A stretch of DNA of 64,000 bases from an uncultured Aeromonadales bacterium. GTDB taxonomy: Bacteria; Pseudomonadota; Gammaproteobacteria; Enterobacterales; Succinivibrionaceae. Where the stretch lies: positions 1 to 64,000 of the forward strand of contig CACZLZ010000006.1 in assembly GCA_902782145.1 (NCBI GenBank). The letters are read 5' to 3'. The notes under the pieces were generated by a model, which saw only the letters and a program-made list of their open reading frames with translations, was not told the origin of the DNA and searched no databases. The translations under genes and the position numbers were made by a program. Shown here piece by piece: positions 1 to 9,368 of this stretch (position 1 is its first letter; the number at the start of each line of letters is the position of its first letter).

Positions 1-91
1 ACCTGTTCCCTTTCCGAACACAGAAGTGAAATGTCGTTGCGCCGATGGTCGTGTGGCTTTCGCCATGTCAGAGTAGGTAATTGTCAGGCAC
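1..91 (+). rRNA. rrf: 5S ribosomal RNA, 3' part (5' end outside window)
   Basis: The first 90 or so bases match the 3' three quarters of a gammaproteobacterial 5S rRNA: the conserved CAGAAGTGAAA loop, GCGCCGATGGT, and a 3' terminal stretch ending TTGTCAGGCA that would pair with the missing 5' end. The gene enters from the left edge. It is followed 7 bases later by tRNA-Thr, so this is the distal end of an rRNA operon. The exact 3' end is uncertain by a few bases. Confidence 0.92.
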
Positions 92-98
92 CCCTTTT

Positions 99-174
99 GC
101 TGCTATAGCTCAGTTGGTAGAGCGCACCCTTGGTAAGGGTGAGGTCGACAGTTCGACTCTGTCTAGCAGCACCA
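99..174 (+). tRNA. thrV: tRNA-Thr (anticodon GGT)
   Basis: A complete 76-nt cloverleaf. The acceptor stem is 99-105 with 164-170, the discriminator is A and CCA is encoded (172-174). The anticodon stem CACCC/GGGTG encloses the loop TTGGTAA, giving anticodon GGT, which reads ACC/ACU threonine codons. It sits directly behind 5S rRNA, the same order as in E. coli rrnD, so it is probably processed from the rRNA operon transcript. Confidence 0.97.
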
Positions 175-210
175 CTCATTATGTTTCCTGCTTGGAAGTG
201 AAATTTACTG

Positions 211-241
211 CGGTCTGGTGATTCATCAGACCGTTTTTTTT
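211..241 (+). terminator. Rho-independent terminator of the rRNA operon
   Basis: A 10-bp stem (211-220 with 224-233, one G-T wobble) with a 3-base loop, followed by eight T residues. It lies 37 bases after tRNA-Thr and closes the rRNA operon transcript. Confidence 0.88.
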
Positions 242-569
242 GTCCCTGGGATCGGGATTCCGCTTCAGAGATGCTCCTAACTGATATGATCTCTGTCACA
301 GATCAGAGGGAGTTTGTGGTTTTCAGGGCATATTCCCCGGTTCCGGGGCAGGGCGGGACTATGTACAGATCAGCCCCCGCCGGTGTATAATCTCAAGGTG
401 TTCCGGTGGGGTGACAGGATCCTTTCCGGATGCTTCATCACCGCATGGTTTCTGACAGATGCCAGTTTCTGGCAACCGGTTGCCGGTGGGATGGCATGCA
501 CTTTTGATCGGAATTTGATCAGTTTTGATGCAGTTTCTGCATTGAGTAATTTGTAAAAAGGAAATTAAG
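242..569 (+). other. Intergenic region between rrn terminator and lipoprotein gene
   Basis: No coding sequence with a credible start is visible. A TATAAT box at 386-391 may be the -10 of a promoter for the lipoprotein gene, but I see no good -35. A ribosome binding site (AAGGAAATT) precedes the ATG at 570. Confidence 0.4.
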
Positions 570-1043
570 ATGTTCAAGAAATTAATGCTGGCAGCTATGT
601 TGGCTGGTTCTTTCGGTTTTGCTGGTTGCGCTTCTGACGGCGCTTCTGCCGGCGGTGCAGCTTCCGGTGAGGGTGCAGCTGACGTTTTCGGCAAGCCTAT
701 TTTCCTGCGCGGTGAGATTTCCGATCCTGAGTGGGCTCCTCTCCCTGAACTTCTGGTCAAGAAGGTTGGCGATAATCAGTGGAAGGCTACTGCTGAGCTC
801 AAGGTTGACTATGCTCCTTACAAGTACAAGTTCGCTGACAGCGCATGGACTCCTGGCACCAACTTCGGTTACAGCTCAGAGTCTGCTCCCGGCGTGTTTG
901 AGTGGGGCGGCGACCCTATCATTCTGAACCCCAATTCAAAGTTTGAAGAAGTCAAGGTTACCCCTCCTGCCGATGGCAAGTATGACTTCTATATCGAGAA
1001 GCAGGGCGATAAGTTCGTTACCTACGTGAAGGAAGCTGAGTGA
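570..1043 (+). CDS. Small outer-membrane lipoprotein with a starch-binding-like fold
   Basis: 157 residues. The N-terminus is a lipoprotein signal peptide with the lipobox FAGC (Cys about residue 20). The +2 residue is Ala, which would favour the outer membrane. A Gly/Ala/Ser-rich spacer follows, then a globular part that begins IFLRGEI, has W residues at EWAPL and AWTPG, and ends in a DFYIEK/KFVTYVK strand pair. The FLRG...W pattern resembles the N-terminal carbohydrate-binding-like modules of some alpha-amylases and pullulanases. That comparison is from memory, so a polysaccharide-binding role is only a suggestion. The start has a good ribosome binding site. The gene stands alone between the rRNA operon terminator and its own terminator, and codon use is T-rich compared with its neighbours. 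Confidence 0.85.
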   Translation: MFKKLMLAAMLAGSFGFAGCASDGASAGGAASGEGAADVFGKPIFLRGEISDPEWAPLPELLVKKVGDNQWKATAELKVDYAPYKYKFADSAWTPGTNFGYSSESAPGVFEWGGDPIILNPNSKFEEVKVTPPADGKYDFYIEKQGDKFVTYVKEAE

Positions 1044-1083
1044 TAATTCATTCCTCCTTTTTTTGCAAATAAATCCTCTGTGG

Positions 1084-1106
1084 CCGCGGTTGTACCGCGG
1101 TTTTTT
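1084..1106 (+). terminator. Rho-independent terminator after the lipoprotein gene
   Basis: Perfect stem CCGCGGT/ACCGCGG (1084-1090 with 1094-1100), 3-base loop, then six T residues. It faces the end of xerD, which runs the other way. Confidence 0.88.
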
Positions 1107-1216
1107 GTTGCCAGGTGTCTCTTCCTGACAATCCAACGCTCTGCCCGCAGGCGGCACACTTCATCCCGCCACAGGGCAATTTCCAGGCCTCACAGGGCCC
1201 CTCAGTTATCTCCCTT

Positions 1217-2254
1217 TCACTTACCAGTTGGTGCCTGGCTGTTGTCCCCGGCTGACGCCTGGCTGACGTTATCAGCACTCGTCTCCGTTGCCTCAGCAGG
1301 CGAGTCACTGCCCTCATCGGGGGTGCCATCCGGCGTCCTAACATGTGCCCGGGGATGGAACCGTGAGTGGATCTCCTTGAGCCGCTCATTGGCTATGTGG
1401 GTGTAGATCTGGGTGGTGTCCACGCTGGCATGTCCCAGCATGATCTGCACGTCAAAAATGGTGGCCCCGTGGTTGAGCAGATGGGTGGCGAAGGAGTGGC
1501 GCAGGGTGTGGGGATGGATGCTCTTGCTGATCCCGCTTCTGATGGCATAGAGCTTGATCCGGTGCCAGAAGGTCTGCCGCACCATGCCGTTGCCGCTGGC
1601 GGTGAGGAACACCTTGTCTGAGTCCGTCATAATGGCACAGCGGGCCTGTTTGAAGTATCTTTCAAGCCACTCGGCGGTGGTGGTGGCAAAGGGCACCAGG
1701 CGCTCCTTGTTGCCCTTGCCGATCACCCGCAGGTAGTTTTCCTCCATGGTGAGGTTGTTCATGCTCAGCCCCACCAGCTCGGACACCCGGAGGCCGGAGG
1801 CATACATGAGCTCCAGCATGGCCTTATCCCGGAGCTCCAGGGGATCGTCAGGGTTGGGGGCATCCAGGAGGGCCTGCACCTCCTTTTCGGTGAGGTATTC
1901 CGGGAGTTTCTGGTGCTGTCTGGGGGAGTGGATCTTGGCCATGGGATTGTCATTCCTGAACTGCTGGGCATGGCAGAACCGGATGAAGGTTCTCAGGCAC
2001 GACATGATGCGGTGGTTTGACCGGGGGTTGTATTTCTTCTCGGTGCGGTAGTTCAGGAACGCCTCAATGGTCTCCTGGGTGAAGGTGAGGAGGGTGGCCT
2101 GTTGGCCCTCGGGCAGCTCGTGCTCAAGGAATGCGCAGAAGGACTTGAGATCCTCATGGTAACTGTCCCGGGTGTTGGCGCTGCGGTTTCTTTCCAGCGT
2201 CAGATAGGTCAGGAACTCATCGGTGAGCCTGCGGTTTTCTTCGTTGCTGATCAT
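1217..2254 (-). CDS. xerD: Tyrosine recombinase XerD
   Basis: 345 residues. It is the site-specific recombinase that with XerC resolves chromosome dimers at dif under FtsK control. The N-terminal SAM-like DNA-binding domain covers about 1-110 and the catalytic domain about 120-300. The full catalytic set is present: Arg156 (GLRVSEL), Lys180 (IGKGNKER), His249 and Arg252 (HTLRH), His275 (LGHAS) and the nucleophile Tyr284 (QIYTH). The FWHRIK and HPRAH segments are closer to XerD than XerC. The family is usually about 300 residues; here a 40-residue Thr/Ser/Ala-rich tail follows HPRAH, likely disordered. The gene follows accC on the same strand but a terminator lies between them. Confidence 0.93.
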   Translation of the reverse strand: MISNEENRRLTDEFLTYLTLERNRSANTRDSYHEDLKSFCAFLEHELPEGQQATLLTFTQETIEAFLNYRTEKKYNPRSNHRIMSCLRTFIRFCHAQQFRNDNPMAKIHSPRQHQKLPEYLTEKEVQALLDAPNPDDPLELRDKAMLELMYASGLRVSELVGLSMNNLTMEENYLRVIGKGNKERLVPFATTTAEWLERYFKQARCAIMTDSDKVFLTASGNGMVRQTFWHRIKLYAIRSGISKSIHPHTLRHSFATHLLNHGATIFDVQIMLGHASVDTTQIYTHIANERLKEIHSRFHPRAHVRTPDGTPDEGSDSPAEATETSADNVSQASAGDNSQAPTGK

Positions 2255-2267
2255 GGGGATCTCCGGT

Positions 2268-2304
2268 AAAAAACAAAGCCCCCATCCCGCCGGGATGAAG
2301 GCTT
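2268..2304 (-). terminator. Rho-independent terminator after accC
   Basis: On the minus strand a compound hairpin (AAGCC...GGCTT enclosing CATCCCGGCGGGATG) is followed by a T-rich stretch at 2268-2273. It lies just after the accC stop and just before the xerD start, so xerD should have its own promoter or depend on read-through. Confidence 0.78.
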
Positions 2305-2333
2305 CTCCACTGGGCCTGATCCGGGGCGCTGAC

Positions 2334-3677
2334 TTACTTCAGCCCCAGTTTCTGTCCCAGATAGTGGATGTTCTCGCCACCGTTCACGAAGGTGGAGTCG
2401 TTCATCAGCTCCTTGTGCAGGGAGATGTTGGTCTTGATCCCTTCCACCACCAGTTCATCCAGTGCCTGGCGCATTCTGGCAATGACGTTGTTGCGGTTTT
2501 CTGCATGACAGATCAGTTTGCCGATCATGGAGTCATAGTAGGGGGGAACCACATAGCCCTCGTACACATGGGAATCCCAGCGCACTCCCAGGCCTCCGGG
2601 AACGTGGAGACGCTCAATGCGGCCGGGGGAGGGGATGAAGGTTGCCGGATCCTCGGCGTTGATGCGGCACTCCATGGCATGGCCGGTGATGTGCACGTCA
2701 TTCTGGGTGACGGTGAGCTTCTCACCGCCGGCCACCAGTAGCTGCTGTTTGACGATGTCAATGCCGGTGATGGCCTCGGACACAGGATGCTCCACCTGGA
2801 CCCGGGTGTTCATCTCGATGAAGTAGAATTTCTTCTTTTCATAGAGGAACTCAAAGGTGCCGGCGCCCATGTAGCCCACCTCGTTGCAGGCCTTGCAGCA
2901 GCGGCTGCCGATGTATTCCCGCTCCTCCTGGGTGATGAAGGGGGCAGGAGCCTCCTCAATGACCTTTTGGTTCCGGCGCTGCATGGAGCAGTCGCGCTCC
3001 CCCAGGTACACGGAGTTGCCCTGGCCGTCGGACAGGATCTGGAATTCGATGTGCCGGGGATGCTCCAGGAACTTCTCCATGTAGACGGTGTCATTGTTGA
3101 AGAACTGCCCGGCCTCGGTCTTGGCCAGGGCGATGGCGTTCTCCAGCTCGGATTCCTTGTAGACCACGTGCATGCCCCGGCCGCCGCCGCCGCCGGAAGC
3201 CTTGATGATCACCGGGTATCCGATGCGGGCGGCAATCTCCTTGTTCTTGGCGGGATCCTCACCCACTGGACCGTCGGAGCCGGGAACCGTCGGGACGCCT
3301 GCGGCCTTCATGGCTTTGATGGCGGAGACCTTGTCGCCCATCTGGCGGATGGTCTGGGCCTTGGGCCCGATGAAGATGAAGCCGGACCGCTCCACCATTT
3401 CGGCAAAGTCGGCGTTTTCGGAGAGGAAACCGTAACCCGGGTGGATGGCATCGGCGCCGGTCACCTCAGCGGCGGCAATGATGGCCGGGACGTTGAGGTA
3501 GGAGTCCTTGGGAGCGGGCTTGCCGATGCACACAGTCTCGTCGGCCAGCATCACATGCTTCAGGTTGCGGTCAGCCGTGGAATGGATGGCCACGGTCTTG
3601 ATCCCCATTTCCTTGCATGCCCGCAGGATCCTGAGGGCAATCTCGCCGCGGTTGGCGATTAGTACTTTCTTCAGCAT
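2334..3677 (-). CDS. accC: Biotin carboxylase subunit of acetyl-CoA carboxylase
   Basis: 447 residues, the normal family length. It carboxylates the biotin of AccB with ATP and bicarbonate, the first half-reaction of malonyl-CoA synthesis for fatty acids. The start is [14 protein letters not shown], the ATP-grasp glycine loop is [13 protein letters not shown], the catalytic base region is [13 protein letters not shown], and the active site HPVSEAITG follows NTRVQVEH. It lies 10 bases after accB, and with aroQ upstream forms the usual enteric operon. Confidence 0.97.
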   Translation of the reverse strand: MLKKVLIANRGEIALRILRACKEMGIKTVAIHSTADRNLKHVMLADETVCIGKPAPKDSYLNVPAIIAAAEVTGADAIHPGYGFLSENADFAEMVERSGFIFIGPKAQTIRQMGDKVSAIKAMKAAGVPTVPGSDGPVGEDPAKNKEIAARIGYPVIIKASGGGGGRGMHVVYKESELENAIALAKTEAGQFFNNDTVYMEKFLEHPRHIEFQILSDGQGNSVYLGERDCSMQRRNQKVIEEAPAPFITQEEREYIGSRCCKACNEVGYMGAGTFEFLYEKKKFYFIEMNTRVQVEHPVSEAITGIDIVKQQLLVAGGEKLTVTQNDVHITGHAMECRINAEDPATFIPSPGRIERLHVPGGLGVRWDSHVYEGYVVPPYYDSMIGKLICHAENRNNVIARMRQALDELVVEGIKTNISLHKELMNDSTFVNGGENIHYLGQKLGLK

Positions 3678-3687
3678 GGGGGGATCC

Positions 3688-4167
3688 TTATTCGATGATG
3701 AACAGAGGCTGCTCGAACTCCACCGCCTCGCCGTTCTGCACCAGGATCTTCTTAATGACGCCGTCCTTGTCGGAGGTGATCTGGTTCATCATCTTCATGG
3801 CCTCCACAATGCAGAGGGGATCACCCACCTTGACGGACTGGCCTTCCTCAACAAAGGGTTTGGCATCGGGACCGGAGGATCGGTAGAAGGTGCCCACCAT
3901 GGGTGAAAGGAGTTTGTGGCCGGTTTCATTGTCGGCGCTGGGTGCTGCCGCCGTGGCTGCGGGGGCAGGGGCGGGGACGCTGGGAGCCTGGGGCACCGGC
4001 TGAATCTGGGGCGCATAAACGGTGTGCACCTGCTGCGGTTCGTAGGCGGCCGGAATGTTGCGCCGCACCCGCACGGTCTCACTGCCGTTGATGAGCTCGA
4101 TCTCGTTGATGGTGGACTGCTCAACGATTTCGACCAGTTTCTTAATCTGACGGATATCAATAATCAT
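3688..4167 (-). CDS. accB: Biotin carboxyl carrier protein of acetyl-CoA carboxylase
   Basis: 159 residues. The N-terminal dimerisation part ([15 protein letters not shown]) is followed by a Pro/Ala linker at about 60-95 and the biotinyl domain, with the biotin lysine in EAMKMMNQ (Met-Lys-Met) and the thumb region around [13 protein letters not shown]. It carries CO2 between AccC and the carboxyltransferase AccAD. Gene order aroQ-accB-accC matches E. coli, where AccB represses its own operon; nothing in the sequence tests that here. Confidence 0.97.
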   Translation of the reverse strand: MIIDIRQIKKLVEIVEQSTINEIELINGSETVRVRRNIPAAYEPQQVHTVYAPQIQPVPQAPSVPAPAPAATAAAPSADNETGHKLLSPMVGTFYRSSGPDAKPFVEEGQSVKVGDPLCIVEAMKMMNQITSDKDGVIKKILVQNGEAVEFEQPLFIIE

Positions 4168-4219
4168 GAGATTGCCTTTGACTCGCTGTGAATAAAAACA
4201 TGAAAGAGGATGCGGGATC

Positions 4220-4672
4220 CTATTTCAACAGGATGGAGACGGCCCTGCGCAGGGCGTATTCGTAGCCTTCGGTTCCGAAACCGCAGATCACGCCGGAGGC
4301 GATGTCGGAAAGATAGGAATGATGCCGGAAGGGCTCCCGGGCATGGACGTTGGATATGTGCACTTCGATGAAGGGGATGGCGACCCCCAGGAGGGCATCC
4401 CTCAGGGCCACGCTGGTGTGGGTGTAGGCGGCGGGGTTGATGACAATGAAGTCATGGACGCCGGCGGCGCGGTGGATCATTTCCACCAGCTCGCCTTCCA
4501 TGTTGCTCTGCCTGAACTCCAGGGCGACTCCCAGCTCGCTGGCCACCGCCATGAGCCTTTCCCTGATATCGTCGAGTGTCGCCGCACCGTATATTCCCGG
4601 CTCCCTCCTTCCCAGGAGATTCAGGTTCGGACCGTTAAGAACGAGAATGCTTTTGGCTGCGTTTTCACTCAT
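4220..4672 (-). CDS. aroQ: Type II 3-dehydroquinate dehydratase
   Basis: 150 residues, normal length. It converts 3-dehydroquinate to 3-dehydroshikimate in aromatic amino acid synthesis. The N-terminal signature is [20 protein letters not shown] with the catalytic Tyr, then [33 protein letters not shown] and the His-containing [17 protein letters not shown]. It is the first gene of aroQ-accB-accC, 52 bases before accB. Dehydroquinate is made by AroB, encoded at 29.5 kb. Confidence 0.96.
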   Translation of the reverse strand: MSENAAKSILVLNGPNLNLLGRREPGIYGAATLDDIRERLMAVASELGVALEFRQSNMEGELVEMIHRAAGVHDFIVINPAAYTHTSVALRDALLGVAIPFIEVHISNVHAREPFRHHSYLSDIASGVICGFGTEGYEYALRRAVSILLK

Positions 4673-5196
4673 ATGGATGTTCCATCATGACGGAATAGAA
4701 GTGTCAGCGGTTCTGAACGCGTATCATTATATGTAGTATGAAAGCCTTTTTATAGTTTTATTTTGCCCGGCTATTTCATTTTGCGGATTTGGGGAGGGCT
4801 TCAGGGGCCCCGGAACGTGTTTTGGGGGCATTTCGGGGCAGTTTGCCCCCGGAAAACGCATTTTCCGGGTTTTGGCAAAGCTCTCCGGAATGGCGGAAAA
4901 GTTTTCTTGTGACCAGAAAATAAACTGCTGTAAAGAGTCCGCCGAAAGACTCCCGGGAACGTTATTACCATGCATTCCCGGAACTGGGGTATCGATTCCG
5001 GATCCTTTTCAGATCAGCTTGCCGGAATGGTACTCTCAGTAGCCGGACAGATCCTGGGCAGGTCAGTCGGCAGATCCGGCTCCTCCTTGCCCCCTGGGGC
5101 TTCTCGGTTTATAACAGCGCCGGTTTTTGCTAAAATACGCGCGGTTTTTACGTTTCACCTTTTGCTTTTAAGGCAATCACCGGAGTCCCGTTTCAT
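4673..5196. other. Divergent promoter region between aroQ and glyA
   Basis: No convincing gene. Reading minus, a TATAAT box (4727-4732) probably belongs to the aroQ promoter, with no clear -35. Reading plus, an extended -10 lies at 5128-5136 for glyA. The middle part (4780-4930) is rich in runs of G and A without a feature I can name. Confidence 0.4.
5128..5136 (+). promoter_or_regulatory. Extended -10 of the glyA promoter
   Basis: TGCTAAAAT, an extended -10 element. Transcription would start near 5143 and leave a leader of about 54 bases before the glyA ATG. The -35 is weak. The same motif recurs before several other genes in the window. Confidence 0.5.
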
Positions 5197-6459
5197 ATGG
5201 TAATGAACAAGAAGGAAATGAGCATCGCCGCTTACGATCCTGAGCTCAGCGCTGCCATTCAGAGTGAGAACACCCGTCAGCAGGAGCATATCGAGCTTAT
5301 CGCCTCTGAGAACTACGCCAGCCCCCGGGTCATGGAGGCCCAGGGCACCCAGCTGACCAACAAGTACGCTGAGGGCTATCCCGGGAAGCGCTACTACGGC
5401 GGCTGTGAGTTCGTGGACAAGATCGAGACCCTGGCCATTGAGCGGGCCAAGAAGCTCTTCGGCGCCGTGTATGCCAATGTTCAGCCACATTCCGGCTCCC
5501 AGGCCAATGCCGCCGTCTATGCCGCCCTGGCAGCACCCGGGGACACCATCATGGGCATGAGCCTTGCCCACGGCGGTCATCTGACCCACGGTGCCTCTGT
5601 GAGCTTCTCCGGCAAGTTCTATCATTCAGTCCAGTACGGGGTCAACGATGACGGCGTCATCGACTATGAGGCCGTCAGGGTCATGGCTGAGGAGTGCCGT
5701 CCCAAGGTGATTGTGGCCGGGTTCTCCGCTTACTCGGGCATTGTCGACTGGAAGAAGATGCGGGAGATCGCCGACGCTGTGGGCGCTTACCTGTTTGTGG
5801 ACATGGCCCATGTGGCCGGCCTTGTGGCCGCCGGGGTGTATCCCAGCCCCCTGCCTTATGCCCATGTGGTCACCACCACCACCCACAAGACCCTGGCCGG
5901 TCCCCGGGGCGGCCTGATCTTGACTGCGGTGGATGATCCGGAGCTCCACAAAAAGCTCAATTCTGCCATCTTCCCCTGCGGCCAGGGCGGTCCCTTGATG
6001 CACATCATCGCCGCCAAGGCGGTGGCCTTCAAGGAGGCCATGGAGCCGGAGTTCAAGGAGATGATGCGTCAGGTGGTGCAGAATGCCCAGGCCATGGTCC
6101 GGGTTTTCCTGGAGCGGGGCTACAAGGTGGTTTCCGGCGGCACCAACAACCATCTGTTCCTGGTGGATCTCATTGGCCGGGAACTTTCCGGCAAGGATGC
6201 TGACGCTGCCCTGGGAAGGGCCAACATTACAGTGAACAAGAACTCTGTGCCCAATGATCCCAGATCTCCCTTTGTCACCTCGGGTCTCCGCATCGGCACC
6301 CCTGCCATGACCCGCCGGGGTATGAAGGAGGAGCAGGCAGTGCTCCTGGCCGGCTGGATCTGCGATGTGCTGGATCACCATGATGACGAGTCCGTCATCG
6401 CCGGAGTCCGGGAGAAGGTCATTGAACTGTGCCGCAACTTCCCGGTGTATGAAGGCTGA
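5197..6459 (+). CDS. glyA: Serine hydroxymethyltransferase
   Basis: 420 residues. A PLP enzyme that interconverts serine and glycine and charges tetrahydrofolate with a one-carbon unit. The PLP lysine is Lys231 in [14 protein letters not shown]; the N-terminal [15 protein letters not shown], the PHSGSQAN loop and the C-terminal [15 protein letters not shown] are intact. Similarity to the E. coli enzyme begins at about [10 protein letters not shown], so the true start could be Met1 or Met3. It is monocistronic, with a terminator before nrdR. No glycine or purine regulatory element was recognised upstream. Confidence 0.97.
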   Translation: MVMNKKEMSIAAYDPELSAAIQSENTRQQEHIELIASENYASPRVMEAQGTQLTNKYAEGYPGKRYYGGCEFVDKIETLAIERAKKLFGAVYANVQPHSGSQANAAVYAALAAPGDTIMGMSLAHGGHLTHGASVSFSGKFYHSVQYGVNDDGVIDYEAVRVMAEECRPKVIVAGFSAYSGIVDWKKMREIADAVGAYLFVDMAHVAGLVAAGVYPSPLPYAHVVTTTTHKTLAGPRGGLILTAVDDPELHKKLNSAIFPCGQGGPLMHIIAAKAVAFKEAMEPEFKEMMRQVVQNAQAMVRVFLERGYKVVSGGTNNHLFLVDLIGRELSGKDADAALGRANITVNKNSVPNDPRSPFVTSGLRIGTPAMTRRGMKEEQAVLLAGWICDVLDHHDDESVIAGVREKVIELCRNFPVYEG

Positions 6460-6483
6460 TCCCTTTCTTTTTATTTGACAGGA

Positions 6484-6517
6484 GGCCCGCAGAGTTGATT
6501 TTTCGGCGGGCCTTTTT
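6484..6517 (+). terminator. Rho-independent terminator after glyA
   Basis: Stem GGCCCGC/GCGGGCC (6484-6490 with 6506-6512), 15-base loop, then TTTTT. It lies 18 bases before the nrdR start. Confidence 0.8.
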
Positions 6518-6534
6518 CTTTCAGGAGAGCGACT

Positions 6535-6993
6535 ATGCACTGTCCATTTTGCGGAGCTGCGGACTCCAAGGTGATTGACTCCAGGCTGGTGGCTGACGGC
6601 TCTCAGGTGCGCCGCCGCCGGGAGTGCGTGGAATGCCGTGAGCGGTTCACCACCTTTGAGACTGCGGAGCTGGTGATGCCCCGGGTGATCAAGAATGACG
6701 GGGCCCGGGTGCCCTTTGACGAGGAAAAGCTGCGCAACGGCATGCAGCGGGCCCTGGAGAAGCGCCCGGTGGGCATTGAACAGATAGAGGAGAGCCTGAG
6801 CCACATCAAGGCCCGGATCCGCAGCATTGGAGAGCGGGAGATCCCGTCGTCGGTCATCGGCGAGTATGTCATGGACGCACTGCGGGATCTGGACGAGGTG
6901 GCTTATGTGCGCTTTGCCTCGGTGTACCGCAAGTTCACCGATGTGAAGGAGTTTGGCGATGAGATCGCCCGGCTCCGGGAAGTGAAGCTCTGA
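6535..6993 (+). CDS. nrdR: Transcriptional repressor NrdR
   Basis: 152 residues, standard length. It senses ATP/dATP and represses ribonucleotide reductase operons. An N-terminal zinc ribbon with two Cys pairs (CPFCG near residue 3 and CVECRERF near 31) is followed by an ATP-cone (about 49-139, [20 protein letters not shown]). A strong ribosome binding site (AGGAGA) precedes the ATG. ribD follows after 15 bases, the usual gammaproteobacterial nrdR-ribD pairing. No NrdR box was found in the window. Confidence 0.96.
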   Translation: MHCPFCGAADSKVIDSRLVADGSQVRRRRECVECRERFTTFETAELVMPRVIKNDGARVPFDEEKLRNGMQRALEKRPVGIEQIEESLSHIKARIRSIGEREIPSSVIGEYVMDALRDLDEVAYVRFASVYRKFTDVKEFGDEIARLREVKL

Positions 6994-7008
6994 TCGTGGA
7001 GGCGGCTC

Positions 7009-8133
7009 ATGAATGCTGACTCAGCCATGGGAACCTCTCTCTGGAGCGATCAGGATCGGCAGCTGATGCGCCGGGCCCTGGATCTTGCCGCCCGGGGGCG
7101 TTTCACGGCGCCGCCCAACCCCTGTGTGGGCTGTGTGATCGTCCGTGACGGGCAGATCATCGGCGAGGGATTTCACGTCCGGGCCGGTGAGGGGCATGCG
7201 GAGGTCAACGCCGCGGCGGCCGCCGGAGGGGATATCCGGGGGGCGGATGTCTATGTGACTCTGGAGCCCTGCTCCCATTACGGCCGCACCCCGCCCTGTG
7301 CTGAACTCTTGATCCGGGGCGGGGTCCGGAGCGTCACCGCCGCCATGGGGGATCCCAACCCCCGGGTTTCCGGGGCGGGCTTCCGGATGCTGGAGCAGGC
7401 CGGGATCAGCACCCGGTGCGGGCTCCTGCGGGAGGAGGCGGAGACCCTGAACCGGGGTTTTCTGAAGCGCATGCGCACCGGGCTGCCCTATGTGCGCCTG
7501 AAGATGGGATGCAGCATGGACGGCAGGACCGCACTGCCTGACGGCACCAGCAAGTGGATCACCTGTGCTGAGGCCCGGCGGGATGTGCAGGCCATGCGGG
7601 CGGCCAGCAGCGCCATCCTGACCACCTCTGCCACGGTCCTGGCCGACAACCCCTCCATGAATGTGCGGCCGGCCGAACTGCCAGAGGAGATCCGCCGGAT
7701 CTATCCCGGGGAGCAGGTGCGCCAGCCCCTGCTGGCACTGCTGGATCAGCACCGGCGGATCCCGGATGAGGCGGCGGTGCTGGCCCCGGGGCGTGAGGTG
7801 CTCCGCTTCACTGCCGAGCCCCGGGAGGGTGAGATCTTCTATGATGCTAAGCGGGAGGATGCGCTGCCTGCGGTGTTCCGGGAACTGGGGGCAAGGCAGA
7901 TCAATGATGTGTGGATCGAGGCCGGCGCCCGGTTTGCCGGCAGCGTCATCAGCGCCGATCTGGCGGATGAGATCATCCTGTACCTGGCCCCGGTGTTTCT
8001 GGGGGCTGACGCCCGGCCCCTGGCAGGCTTTGCTGCTCCGGCTACCCTGGGAGCTGCGCCCTCCTACCGGATCCGGGAGACTGCGGCGGTGGGATCAGAT
8101 CTGCGTGTGATCATGGAGAGGAAAAGTGTCTGA
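7009..8133 (+). CDS. ribD: Bifunctional riboflavin deaminase/reductase RibD
   Basis: 374 residues. The N-terminal domain deaminates the pyrimidine made by GTP cyclohydrolase II and the C-terminal domain reduces the ribose. The deaminase zinc site is complete: HAEVNA and PCSHYGRTPPC, with PNPCVGCVI before it. The reductase half (from about 150) starts VRLKMGCSMDGRTALPDG and ends with LYLAPVFLGADARPL. It lies 15 bases after nrdR and overlaps slyX by 8 bases. The rest of the riboflavin pathway is on the opposite strand just beyond, so the common nrdR-ribD-ribE-ribBA-ribH-nusB-thiL order is broken here by an inversion. Confidence 0.96.
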   Translation: MNADSAMGTSLWSDQDRQLMRRALDLAARGRFTAPPNPCVGCVIVRDGQIIGEGFHVRAGEGHAEVNAAAAAGGDIRGADVYVTLEPCSHYGRTPPCAELLIRGGVRSVTAAMGDPNPRVSGAGFRMLEQAGISTRCGLLREEAETLNRGFLKRMRTGLPYVRLKMGCSMDGRTALPDGTSKWITCAEARRDVQAMRAASSAILTTSATVLADNPSMNVRPAELPEEIRRIYPGEQVRQPLLALLDQHRRIPDEAAVLAPGREVLRFTAEPREGEIFYDAKREDALPAVFRELGARQINDVWIEAGARFAGSVISADLADEIILYLAPVFLGADARPLAGFAAPATLGAAPSYRIRETAAVGSDLRVIMERKSV

Positions 8134-8335
8134 GACGGATCGTCTGGAGGAATTGGAAAGCAGGATGGCCTTCATGGAGAAGACCCTGGAGGATCTGAAT
8201 GCGGTGGTGACCCGGCAGTCCCGGGAACTGGAGGAGCTCAGAACCGCCATCAGGCATCTTAGCGGCAGGCTCCGGGAGTGCACGGTGTCCAATGTGGCCC
8301 TGCCTTCGGAGGAGACCCCGCCGCCCCACTACTGA
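8126..8335 (+). CDS. slyX: SlyX family protein
   Basis: 69 residues, beginning with GTG inside the end of ribD and preceded by GGAGAGG. Heptad-like Leu/Ile spacing from about residue 6 to 50 predicts a coiled coil, and the last residues SEETPPPHY are the SlyX family signature. The biochemical function of SlyX is not known. In E. coli slyX is near fkpA and slyD, so translational coupling to ribD is not the enteric arrangement; an FKBP-type isomerase gene does lie 4.4 kb away. Confidence 0.88.
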   Translation: MSETDRLEELESRMAFMEKTLEDLNAVVTRQSRELEELRTAIRHLSGRLRECTVSNVALPSEETPPPHY

Positions 8336-8346
8336 TGAGCAGGGGA

Positions 8347-8374
8347 TCATGATCAGAAGTTCATGATCAGAAGT
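8347..8374 (+). repeat. Perfect 14-bp tandem duplication at the 3' end of thiL
   Basis: TCATGATCAGAAGT occurs twice in direct succession (8347-8360 and 8361-8374). The thiL stop codon lies in the second copy. It fills the 31-base gap where slyX and thiL converge. Confidence 0.9.
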
Positions 8375-9368
8375 GGGTGTATCCACCCTCCCGGGGCAGG
8401 GGATACGGGGTGCCCCGGAGCAGGGCTCTGATCCCGGGATCGGCGGTGATGCTGCCGATGCAGGAAGCCGGGATCCCGAGCTCCTGAGAGATCTCCCTGA
8501 CGATCATCTCCTTTTCCGGCGGGGCTGTGAAGCAAAGCTCATAGTCGTCTCCGCCGGTGAGTGCCGCCCGGAGGGCGGTCTCCTCCGGGATCAGATCCAG
8601 ATCCGGAGCCAGACCTGGGAGATCGCCGGGGGCAGGTGCCGCCGCTGCTGCCGGAACAGCCCTGGGGCAGAGGGGGATCTGCTCCAGATGTAGCAGAGCT
8701 CCCCGGCCGGAGGCCTCCATGATGTGCCCCAGATCGGCCAGGAGGCCGTCGGAGATATCCAGCATGGAGGTGGCGGTGCCCCGAAGCCGGATCCCGAAGA
8801 GGCTGCGGGGCTCAGGGTGGTTCAGCCGCCTGAGGAACTCCGGCGCCGTCTCCCGTCCCCGGCTCAGATCGGCGACTGCCAGGGCCGCCCCGCCCAGATC
8901 CCCGGTGACCCAGATCTGATCCCCGGCTCTGGCCCCGCTGCGGCGGATATCCTCCCCGGCTGGAACACAGCCCACCGCAGTGATGGTAATGGTCATAGGC
9001 CCCCGGGTGGTGTCGCCGCCGATGAGCTCGGATCCGGCTTTCTGCGCCAGTTCATCCATGCCTTGGGAAAAGGGCTCCAGGAAGCCGTGATCGGCTTCGG
9101 GCAGGGTCAGGGCCAGAGTGTGGAACAGGGGGGAGGCACCGGAGGCGGCCAGATCAGACAGGTTGACTGCCAGGCACTTCCACCCCAGATCATGGGGATC
9201 CGTGCCGGGGAAGAAATGCACCCCGGACACCAAGGTGTCCGTGGTTACGGCCGCATGACAGCCGGGGGGAATGCTGAAAAGGCCGCAGTCGTCACCGATC
9301 CCCAGCAGGGCACGGTTGGAGCCGGCGGCCTTTCGGAAATAGCGGTCAATGAGACCGAACTCGTTCAT
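8367..9368 (-). CDS. thiL: Thiamine-monophosphate kinase
   Basis: 333 residues. It phosphorylates thiamine monophosphate to the active diphosphate. It starts with the family's EFGLIDRYF, then the ATP/Mg-binding GIGDDCGLF, the TTDTLVSGVHF segment, NLSDLAASGASPLF, and GGDTTRGPMTIT. A nusB stop overlaps its start by one base, so the two are translationally coupled in the rib-nusB-thiL operon. It is the last gene of that operon. Confidence 0.95.
   Translation of the reverse strand: MNEFGLIDRYFRKAAGSNRALLGIGDDCGLFSIPPGCHAAVTTDTLVSGVHFFPGTDPHDLGWKCLAVNLSDLAASGASPLFHTLALTLPEADHGFLEPFSQGMDELAQKAGSELIGGDTTRGPMTITITAVGCVPAGEDIRRSGARAGDQIWVTGDLGGAALAVADLSRGRETAPEFLRRLNHPEPRSLFGIRLRGTATSMLDISDGLLADLGHIMEASGRGALLHLEQIPLCPRAVPAAAAAPAPGDLPGLAPDLDLIPEETALRAALTGGDDYELCFTAPPEKEMIVREISQELGIPASCIGSITADPGIRALLRGTPYPLPREGGYTHF

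Noticed and set aside
1217..2254. Integrase of a mobile element next to a tRNA/rRNA locus
   Set aside because: Motifs and the HPRAH end are those of XerD, and neighbouring genes are housekeeping; no attachment-site repeat of tRNA-Thr was seen.
4673..5196. Glycine or purine riboswitch upstream of glyA
   Set aside because: No conserved aptamer blocks could be found; only a short leader fits.
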